A model generated the notes under the pieces. That model searched no databases. It saw only the letters and a list, made by a program, of their open reading frames with translations, and had not been told where the DNA came from. Below, piece by piece: positions 9,639 to 16,782 of a stretch of DNA of 64,000 nucleotides. Positions within the stretch are counted from its first letter, which is position 1. Every line of letters starts with the position of its first letter. Made by a program: the position numbers and the translations under genes. This DNA is from Paenibacillus daejeonensis DSM 15491 (GTDB lineage: Bacteria; Bacillota; Bacilli; Paenibacillales; Paenibacillaceae): positions 43,487 through 107,486 of the forward strand of contig NZ_KB899669.1 of the NCBI RefSeq assembly GCF_000378385.1, in the 5' to 3' direction.

Positions 9639-10601
9639 GTGCAAACACAAGAGACGACAAGGCCGATAGTGTCTAGCAAGGCCAAGCGAAGTAGAACAAA
9701 ACGGCAGTTTTTGAGGGACAACTTGGTACTGCTGACGCTCACGCTGCCGGCACTCCTCTATTTTTTGATTTTCCACTATCTCCCGATGTTCGGCATCATC
9801 ATGGCATTCAAGGATTTCAAGTATCACTTGGGGATCTTCGGCAGTGAGTGGATTGGGTTTAAGAACTTCGAATTTTTCTTCCTCTCCAACGATGCTTGGC
9901 GAATCACCCGCAATACGGTCGGTTACAGCGTCCTGTTCATTGGGATCGGCACCTCGGCAGCGGTGACAGTGGCGTTGCTGCTCTATGAAATTAAGAATCG
10001 ATTTGCGCTGAAGTACTATCAGACGACCATGATTTTCCCAACATTCCTCTCCTGGGTGCTGGTAGGCTACATTACGTACACGCTGTTTAATCCCAGTCTC
10101 GGGGTGTTGAATCAGGTGTTGTCGTTCTTCGGCGCTGATAGAGTCGACTGGTACGCGAATCCTGCCTATTGGCCCTATATTCTGACGGCGGTGAATGTGT
10201 GGAAGACGATCGGACTCAGCTGCATCATCTATTATGCGGCCTTGATGGGCATTGACAGCGAGCTGTACGAGGCGGCCAAGATCGATGGCGCGAACCGCTG
10301 GCAGCAGACCAAGGCAATCTCGCTCCCCTCGTTGCTTCCCGTCATCACCATCTTGACGATCTTGGCGATCGGTGATGTGTTCCGAGGAGACTTCGGCTTG
10401 TTCTACCAGATTCCCCGAGATGTGGGCATGCTCTACCCATCGACGGATATTATCGATACGTACGTGTTCCGCGGGCTTCGTCAAGGCAATCTGGGCATGA
10501 CGGCTGCCGTCGGTCTGTTCCAGTCCTTTGTAGGTTTGGTGCTGATCCTGATCGTGAACAGCATCGTCCGCAAGCTGCGGCCGGAGAATGCCCTGTTCTA
10601 G
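9639..10601 (+). CDS. ABC sugar importer permease, LplB type
   Basis: The 320-residue membrane protein is one of two permeases of an oligosaccharide importer. It has a basic N-terminus, about six hydrophobic segments starting near residue 30 (LVLLTLTLPALLYFLIF), the family sequence LPMFGIIMAFKDF, and the cytoplasmic loop EAAKIDGANRWQQ that contacts the ATPase. The GTG start is preceded by AAGGAGA eight bases upstream. The second permease follows after 31 bases, with no ATPase gene nearby; such importers usually share a multitask ATPase (MsmX type) encoded elsewhere. The solute-binding protein is probably the lipoprotein at 15193. Confidence 0.93.
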   Translation: MQTQETTRPIVSSKAKRSRTKRQFLRDNLVLLTLTLPALLYFLIFHYLPMFGIIMAFKDFKYHLGIFGSEWIGFKNFEFFFLSNDAWRITRNTVGYSVLFIGIGTSAAVTVALLLYEIKNRFALKYYQTTMIFPTFLSWVLVGYITYTLFNPSLGVLNQVLSFFGADRVDWYANPAYWPYILTAVNVWKTIGLSCIIYYAALMGIDSELYEAAKIDGANRWQQTKAISLPSLLPVITILTILAIGDVFRGDFGLFYQIPRDVGMLYPSTDIIDTYVFRGLRQGNLGMTAAVGLFQSFVGLVLILIVNSIVRKLRPENALF

Positions 10602-10632
10602 CAAGAGGATTCCATTCAAGGAGTGAAGCTGT

Positions 10633-11529
10633 ATGACCAAAAGAAGTCTGTCTCTGCGCAACCCCGTCTTCTGGGTACACGCCTTTTTTATCCTGTTCAG
10701 TCTGTGTTTTCTAATTCCGTTTTTGCTGATCATCGCCATTTCGTTGACCAATGAAGAAGAGGTGCTCCGCGGCGGGTACAGTCTGTTTCCCTTCCCGCTT
10801 GATTTCACCGCCTACCGCGTCGTGTTCCAGAACCCGGAACAGATTATCGACTCGTACCTCGTCACGACCTTTCAAGCCGCCTTCGGGACGATTGCCAGTG
10901 TGTTTATCATGTCGCTGTGCGCGTACCCGCTCTCCCGTCAATCGTTTCGCTGGCGTGGCCCGATTACGTTTTATATCTTTTTCACCATGCTGTTCGGTGG
11001 CGGATTGATCCCCTCATATATTCTCATTACGCAATACTTGAATCTGGGAGACACAGTGTGGGTCTATATACTGCCCTCGCTGGCCAACGCGTTCCACATC
11101 ATCATCTTCCGTACCTTCTTCCAGGGGCTGCCCTATGCCATCATTGAATCGGCCAAGATGGATGGTGCCAGCGAATGGCGCATCTACTTCCAGATGATTC
11201 TGCCGCTCTCCAAGCCGGTGCTGGCGACCCTGGGTTTGCTGGGGGTACTTGCCCGCTGGAACGAGTGGTTCACTGCCCTCATCTACATCCGCAGCGAGAG
11301 CTTGTATACGCTTCAGTATTTGCTCCAGCGCATCTTGCTGGAAGCGGAGTTTATTCGGCAGATGGCAAGCGAGGCACCCACGGGAATTGATTTTGGCGTA
11401 TTCACCGTACCGACGGAGACGGTACGGTTTGCGCTTGCCATCGTGGCGGCCGGTCCGCTGCTCGTCATTTTTCCTTTTTTTCAGAAGTATTTTGCCCGGG
11501 GATTAACGATCGGTAGCGTTAAGGGCTGA
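10633..11529 (+). CDS. ABC sugar importer permease, LplC/YtcP type
   Basis: The 298-residue partner permease has six predicted membrane segments, the EAA-type loop ESAKMDGASEWRIYF, and the C-terminal signature FPFFQKYFARGLTIGSVKG typical of the LplC/YtcP group. ATG 10633 follows AAGGAG. It is co-directional with the LplB-type gene (31-base gap), so the two are probably co-transcribed. The two-component genes follow after 81 bases and may have their own promoter overlapping the end of this gene. Confidence 0.93.
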   Translation: MTKRSLSLRNPVFWVHAFFILFSLCFLIPFLLIIAISLTNEEEVLRGGYSLFPFPLDFTAYRVVFQNPEQIIDSYLVTTFQAAFGTIASVFIMSLCAYPLSRQSFRWRGPITFYIFFTMLFGGGLIPSYILITQYLNLGDTVWVYILPSLANAFHIIIFRTFFQGLPYAIIESAKMDGASEWRIYFQMILPLSKPVLATLGLLGVLARWNEWFTALIYIRSESLYTLQYLLQRILLEAEFIRQMASEAPTGIDFGVFTVPTETVRFALAIVAAGPLLVIFPFFQKYFARGLTIGSVKG

Positions 11530-11545
11530 TCGGACGGACATGCGC

Positions 11546-11551
11546 TATAAT
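11546..11551 (+). promoter_or_regulatory. Candidate -10 box for the YesN/YesM-type pair
   Basis: A consensus TATAAT lies 17 bases after the permease stop codon and about 60 bases before the response regulator start. The -35 region overlaps the end of the permease gene and is weak, so the promoter is tentative. Confidence 0.4.
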
Positions 11552-11610
11552 AGAAGCATAACTATGCAATAGCGTATTCAAAAGTTCGGTTTCTCAATGG
11601 GGAGATGAGG

Positions 11611-13206
11611 ATGATGTACAATTTGCTGTTATGTGACGATGAGCCAATCATATTGAAAGGGCTTACGCGATCCGTACCTTGGCAGGATTATAAGCTGCAA
11701 GTGCAAGCGAGCTTCGAGGATGGACGTGAGGTGATAGCGTACCTGCAAGAGCATGAGGTCGATGTAATCCTCACGGATATCGACATGGCGGATGTAACGG
11801 GACTGCAGCTGGCCAAGCATGTGGCTCGGCATCACCCGCAGGTGAAGGTCGTCATCCTGAGTGGGCTCAAAGATTTTGACTACGCCAAGCAGGCGATCCA
11901 ATACAATGTATTCCACTATTTGGTGAAGCCGATTGACCTCGATGAAATCGACGATGTGATGAGCGAGCTCGTCCGTCAGCTGGATGCAGAGCGGGAAGAG
12001 CGGCAGCGGCTGGCCCGGGAGGAACGCCGGTTTGCCGAGGTCCTGCCGATGCTGCGTGAACAATTGTTTACCGATCTCCTGCTGGGCGCGCTCCGCAACC
12101 GGCCGGAAACGATTCAATCCAGGCTGGAGCTGCTGCAGTTGCCAGTCACTATCAAGAGTCAGCGGACAGCCGTCTACCGACTGATCCTGAGTCGCGAGGC
12201 TGGAGAGGCTGCCGGAGTAAGCGATCGACAGAATGATAGCGCTATCCATTATATCCAGGCTGAGCTTCTTGAACTGCAACTGGCATTCGGCATCCTGCTC
12301 CGGTATGGCCGCGAGACGCGACTGATTGCGGTAGGCGAGGCAACGGAACGTTCAGATTCGGAGCAGTCACTAGAGTCGGAACTGGCCGCGCTGGCGCTGG
12401 CCGTGGCGCAGCTGTATGGGTTGAAGGTGATCTGGCAGTTGGAGGCTCGATATGCCAATCTTATGGAAGCGGCGCAGACCATTGTCCCGGTTCAGTTGGA
12501 TTGGGAGCTGTCGGAGGGAGCCTGCCGGGAAGCCGTACTGAAGCCAGGAGAGTACGAGCGCCTGGTCCAACAGTACAAGCTCTTGGTGTCCAATCTGTAC
12601 GATGGCAATACGGACCAAGTGGCCAGTCTTGCCGATCGGCTGTTCCAGGAGATGGAGCAGCTGCCGATTATCATCGTACAGCGACTGATGATCGATCTGT
12701 TCGCGATGATTTCAAGCCATATTGCCGACTGGGGTGGCCGGGTTGGCGGGTTAACCGGAGGTCAACTGGATTATTCGGAGCTGCTGCGGCAAAAATCGCA
12801 TGAACAGATCAGACGGTGGTGTCAGCGGGTCTTCGATCTCATCCTGGCGCATATGTCCTCTGGCAGAGAGAAAACGCATGAGAAGCTGTTTGCCAAAGTA
12901 AAAGCGTACATCCAAGCCCATTATGCAGAGGACGTCAATTTGGAGGAAATGGCAGATCAGGTGTATCTGAACCCGGTCTATTTCAGCCGACTCTTCAAGC
13001 AGGAGATGGGAATCAATTTCACGGAATATGTGACCAAGGTAAGGATGGCCAAGGCAAAGGAGCTTCTTCAAAGCGGCCGCTACAAATCGTATGAGGTCAG
13101 CGAAATGACGGGCTATCGCAATAGCAAATATTTCACCAAGGTATTCAAGCAGGAAACGGGCTATACCCCCATGGCCTTCAGCCGGATGTTCGAGGAGAGC
13201 GAATGA
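11611..13206 (+). CDS. YesN-type response regulator (REC plus AraC helix-turn-helix)
   Basis: The 531-residue regulator starts with a receiver domain (LLLCDDEP acidic pocket, phosphoacceptor D56 in ILTDID, and the conserved lysine in YLVKPID). A central linker region and a C-terminal AraC/XylS DNA-binding domain follow (last 100 residues, with VYFSRLFKQEMG and KYFTKVFKQETG in the two helix-turn-helix units). I chose ATG 11611 because GGGGAG lies six bases upstream; ATG 11605 directly abuts that site. The stop overlaps the start of the sensor kinase, so the pair is translationally coupled. It probably activates the neighbouring importer and catabolic genes. Confidence 0.93.
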   Translation: MMYNLLLCDDEPIILKGLTRSVPWQDYKLQVQASFEDGREVIAYLQEHEVDVILTDIDMADVTGLQLAKHVARHHPQVKVVILSGLKDFDYAKQAIQYNVFHYLVKPIDLDEIDDVMSELVRQLDAEREERQRLAREERRFAEVLPMLREQLFTDLLLGALRNRPETIQSRLELLQLPVTIKSQRTAVYRLILSREAGEAAGVSDRQNDSAIHYIQAELLELQLAFGILLRYGRETRLIAVGEATERSDSEQSLESELAALALAVAQLYGLKVIWQLEARYANLMEAAQTIVPVQLDWELSEGACREAVLKPGEYERLVQQYKLLVSNLYDGNTDQVASLADRLFQEMEQLPIIIVQRLMIDLFAMISSHIADWGGRVGGLTGGQLDYSELLRQKSHEQIRRWCQRVFDLILAHMSSGREKTHEKLFAKVKAYIQAHYAEDVNLEEMADQVYLNPVYFSRLFKQEMGINFTEYVTKVRMAKAKELLQSGRYKSYEVSEMTGYRNSKYFTKVFKQETGYTPMAFSRMFEESE

Positions 13207-15020
13207 GTCGCTTGCAGAGCAAGAATCGGAGCATCTGGCAGGTCGTACGGACCTACAAGCTGAATAGTCTGTTCGTGCGTAATCTGCTGGTCATCTTCAT
13301 TGTCATCGCCATCCCATTCACCGGCATCTGGCTCATCATGAACCAGCATAGCCGGGCCATCCTGGAGGACGAGATCAGCGCTGTTCATCTGAACTCGCTC
13401 TCCCGAATCAGCGAGGTATCCGACAGCGTGATGGCGCAGACCGATCGGATGGCCACCAAGCTGGCGCTGCTTCCTGACGCCCAGGCATTTATGAAATTCC
13501 CCGACTATATGCGCAATTTCCAGACAGGCGTTATCAATCTGGGGCGCAGCATCTCTTCGTTTATCCATGTACACGATTATATCGATTCCATACATCTATA
13601 CTCAGAGGTCAATCAGTTCATCATCTCCAACAACAACAATACCGCCGCTGCGTCCTTCCGGGATAATAACTGGCTGGGTGAATATGCCCGGCAGGCCAAT
13701 GACCGGTCGTGGACGATGACTCGCAAAAAATTTGACCGTTACCCGTACCTGCTCTCCGTGGTGCGACCGGCCGCATCCATTGACCGCTACATGGCGGGGG
13801 CCGTCATCATTAATCTGGACATCCAACGCCTTGGCATGCTGCTGAACCAGACGGAGCGTGCTGACGGAGAACTGATCTATATCATCAGCAACACGGGGGA
13901 GATCATCTACAGCCAAGATACGGGACAGTTGTTCGCCGACGCGGGGCAGGTGCCGGCGCTCTCGGGGACCGCTGTCGTCATGCAAGCGGAATCGCGCATC
14001 GTACGGCATGAGAAGGATCGCTATGTGGTCTCCGTTATCCCCTCATCAACGATGCCCTGGCGGTATGTATCCATTCTGCCTATGGTGCATGTCGAGGAGC
14101 AAGTCCAGACGATGAACCGATTCTACAGTATGGTGCTGGCGGGGAGTGCAGTCGCAGTCCTGCTGGCAGTCATCCTTATCTCGCTGCGCACTTACGGCCC
14201 GCTCAAACGTCTGTTGACCCTGATCGACAACCCCGAGGCATGGGAGGAGCGGCGGCAGAGAAGGCCAAGCAAGTCCAGAGAGCGATTGAATGAGGACGAG
14301 TTGCATTATATTGCCGATGGCATCTTGTCGACGGCCAAGTCCAGGCAGGCGGCGGAGAAGGAGCTGCAGCACCGAATCGAACTTCTCGGCAAGGCGCAGA
14401 CGGCAGCCCTACAAGCGCAGATCAATCCCCATTTGCTGAGTAATACGCTAGACAGCATGCAATGGATGGCGATGGAGCTGACGGGCGGACGCAACGAAAT
14501 ATCCCGCATGGTGCAGTCGCTGTCGGCTCTGATGAAGGCAAGCATGCGCAGCGACAGTCACCTCATTACGGTTGCGCAGGAGCTGGAACATGCGCGCCGT
14601 TATATCGAGATCATGGAAATTCGATTTGCGGAGAGGCTCGCCTTCGAGATAGAGGTCGATTCTTCGTTGCATGAGTGCAAGGTCGTACAGATCATCCTGC
14701 AGCCGTTGATCGAGAACGCGATTGAGCACGGGATTCGGCCAACACGCAGGCCGGGCAAGGTTAGCGTATCTTGCGAGCGCGAGCGGGACTGGCTGACTTT
14801 TATTATCCGAGATGACGGCGCCGGTATTCCTGCCGGTGAGCTGGAGGAGCTGAATTCACGGCTCAAACGGGAGTACACCCTGGAGAGCGACCACATCGGC
14901 CTGCGCAATGTCAACCAGCGCATCAAGCTGTTATTCGGTGAAGCGGCGGGCATAACGGTGAAGAGTGAGAGCGGGCGGGGGACCGATGTGTATGTCCGGC
15001 TTCCTTTTATCGAGGGGTGA
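13203..15020 (+). CDS. YesM-type sensor histidine kinase
   Basis: The 605-residue membrane kinase has a transmembrane helix near residues 20-43, an extracellular sensor region, a second helix near 300-325, and a HisKA_5/His_kinase domain with the phospho-acceptor histidine in QINPHLLSNTLDSM (about residue 410), an ATP-binding N box (LIENAIEHGI) and G box (DDGAGIP). The usual sequence after the histidine in this family is FLYN; here it is LLSN, a mild departure. Its ATG overlaps the TGA of the response regulator gene. It is expected to sense an oligosaccharide, perhaps through the solute-binding protein. Confidence 0.92.
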   Translation: MSRLQSKNRSIWQVVRTYKLNSLFVRNLLVIFIVIAIPFTGIWLIMNQHSRAILEDEISAVHLNSLSRISEVSDSVMAQTDRMATKLALLPDAQAFMKFPDYMRNFQTGVINLGRSISSFIHVHDYIDSIHLYSEVNQFIISNNNNTAAASFRDNNWLGEYARQANDRSWTMTRKKFDRYPYLLSVVRPAASIDRYMAGAVIINLDIQRLGMLLNQTERADGELIYIISNTGEIIYSQDTGQLFADAGQVPALSGTAVVMQAESRIVRHEKDRYVVSVIPSSTMPWRYVSILPMVHVEEQVQTMNRFYSMVLAGSAVAVLLAVILISLRTYGPLKRLLTLIDNPEAWEERRQRRPSKSRERLNEDELHYIADGILSTAKSRQAAEKELQHRIELLGKAQTAALQAQINPHLLSNTLDSMQWMAMELTGGRNEISRMVQSLSALMKASMRSDSHLITVAQELEHARRYIEIMEIRFAERLAFEIEVDSSLHECKVVQIILQPLIENAIEHGIRPTRRPGKVSVSCERERDWLTFIIRDDGAGIPAGELEELNSRLKREYTLESDHIGLRNVNQRIKLLFGEAAGITVKSESGRGTDVYVRLPFIEG

Positions 15021-15110
15021 TTAGTAGAGCTTGTCCGCCAAAGTAGGGAATCTACACCATCAGAAGTGACCGGAAGTCGAGAAAGTGGAAGGAATCTTCA
15101 GGAATTAGAA

Positions 15111-15140
15111 TTGATCCGCAGAAAAGGGAACCGATACAAT
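15111..15140 (+). promoter_or_regulatory. Candidate sigma-A promoter for the solute-binding protein operon
   Basis: TTGATC (15111-15116) and TACAAT (15135-15140) are separated by 18 bases and lie about 50 bases before the start of the lipoprotein gene. A perfect GAAGCGCTTC palindrome follows eight bases downstream. Confidence 0.55.
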
Positions 15141-15145
15141 AAAGA

Positions 15146-15159
15146 CAGAAGCGCTTCCA
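15146..15159 (+). promoter_or_regulatory. LacI/CcpA-type palindromic operator candidate
   Basis: CAGAAGCGCTTCCA contains the perfect ten-base palindrome GAAGCGCTTC, with the central CG dyad used by LacI/GalR-family proteins including CcpA. It lies at the expected transcription start of the operon that begins at 15193. The outer bases fit the cre consensus only partly, so a dedicated LacI-family regulator is also possible. Confidence 0.45.
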
Positions 15160-15192
15160 AAAAAATGAACCACAGCGTGGGGAAAACGGGGG

Positions 15193-16782
15193 ATGAGTCG
15201 GATGGCATGGAATAGAAGAAGAGGCATGGGCTTGGCGACACTGGTAGCGGCTGTGATTGTAAGCGGTTGCTCGAATGATTCGGTTAATCTGCCGAATACG
15301 GGAGAGGGACCGAACGCCACACCTGGCGGTCAAGTGGCTGAGGCCGATCCGGTTACGCTGAAATGGATGCTCGGGGGCCCCGGCAAGCAACAGGACTCGG
15401 ACCGCGTATGGGCAGAATTCAACGAACGTCTACAGGCGTACTTGCCGAATACGACGGTGGAGTTCGAGATTGTACCCTTCAGCGAATATAGGGAGAGATG
15501 GCAGCTGATGTCTGCTTCGCAGGAGCGTGTCGATTTGGCTTGGCACGGTTATGTAATGCCGCTCGCCGATGAGGTCAGCAAGGGTGCCTATCTGCCGCTG
15601 AACGAGCTGATCAATGAGCATGCGCCGGAGCTGCTGGAGACGATTCCGCAGTGGGTGTTCGACCTGGTGACCTTCGATGGCGATATCTATGCCGTGCCCA
15701 ACTACCAGCAGATGACGGATTTGCGGCTGGGAATGCGCACGCCCAAGGAGCTGGCGGATGAGTTTTTGGATAAAGAAAAGGCGGAGGAAATCTTCTTCGC
15801 AAGGGAAGCGACGCCGCTTGACCAGGCCTCGTATGACGTGTTAAGTGAGTATTTCGAGAAGCTCAAGCAGGCAGGCCGGATCCAAAAGGGCGTGAGTGAC
15901 GCCATCTGGACGGACCATAACAAGGGAATCATTCTGGCAAATCCGTATGTCATCCCGTTTGACGACAAGACCTATACAGTTAGTCTGGCTGATGAGCTGC
16001 CGGAGCGCATCCTGCAGCAGCAGGTTGCAAGAGAGTGGTTCCAGAAGGGCTATGTCCGGGAGGATATCCTGAGCAATACGAACCGCAGACAGGACGAAGG
16101 CAAGCCGGACGGCTACATTGCCTATTTTCATGAAAATTTCGAGGGACAGAGCCTTCGGGAGAGTGGGAAGAGAGGTTTTCCGGTTGAAGTGGTGGCTATG
16201 CAAAAGGAGTTTCAAATCTCACGGCTCAATAGCGCGACGAACACGGCAATCGCCAGGCAGTCCAAACATCCGGACCGGGCGATGCAGCTGCTGAGTCTGA
16301 TCCAGTCGGAGGAAGGCAAGGAGCTGTACCGGCTGCTGGTGAACGGTATTGAAGGAGAGCATTACACCGTGGTGAGCGAGAACCGCATCGAGCTGACGGA
16401 TTTTGGCGAAACACAGGATACCGCCCAGCATCCGTATTCCCTGCCGAAATGGGTAGTAGGCAACACCTTCAATGCTTATGAGACGCAGTTCGATGAAGAA
16501 GGCTGGAACGACTACGTACTTGAGCTGCACGAGACGGCGACCATCCATTTGCTGGTCGGTTTCCAGCCAGACCTGGAGAGTGTGCGTACCGAGCTCGCTC
16601 AGATTAGCGCAATCAACCAGGAATATCTGCTGACGGAGTATTCCACGCGCCCGCTGGATGAGATTAGAGCAGAGAAGGTGGACCGCATCGAGCGCGCCGG
16701 TGGCAACCGGGTGAAGGAACTGCTGCAGGAGCAAGTAGATGCCTTCCTGGCCGAGAAAGGAATAAACAAATCTGATGGCTGA
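15193..16782 (+). CDS. Extracellular solute-binding lipoprotein of an ABC sugar importer
   Basis: The product (529 residues) should capture an oligosaccharide outside the membrane and hand it to the permeases at 9639-11529. It has a lipoprotein signal ending in VIVSGC with the lipidated cysteine at residue 26, an SBP_bac_1-like periplasmic-binding fold (DLAWHGYV, YAVPNYQQ), and a C-terminal DUF3502-like region (about 440-525) common in LplA-type proteins. ATG 15193 is given; ATG 15202 (three codons later) is better spaced from GGGGG and may be the true start. The gene overlaps the next by eight bases, so the FAD oxidoreductase is translationally coupled to it. Confidence 0.9.
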   Translation: MSRMAWNRRRGMGLATLVAAVIVSGCSNDSVNLPNTGEGPNATPGGQVAEADPVTLKWMLGGPGKQQDSDRVWAEFNERLQAYLPNTTVEFEIVPFSEYRERWQLMSASQERVDLAWHGYVMPLADEVSKGAYLPLNELINEHAPELLETIPQWVFDLVTFDGDIYAVPNYQQMTDLRLGMRTPKELADEFLDKEKAEEIFFAREATPLDQASYDVLSEYFEKLKQAGRIQKGVSDAIWTDHNKGIILANPYVIPFDDKTYTVSLADELPERILQQQVAREWFQKGYVREDILSNTNRRQDEGKPDGYIAYFHENFEGQSLRESGKRGFPVEVVAMQKEFQISRLNSATNTAIARQSKHPDRAMQLLSLIQSEEGKELYRLLVNGIEGEHYTVVSENRIELTDFGETQDTAQHPYSLPKWVVGNTFNAYETQFDEEGWNDYVLELHETATIHLLVGFQPDLESVRTELAQISAINQEYLLTEYSTRPLDEIRAEKVDRIERAGGNRVKELLQEQVDAFLAEKGINKSDG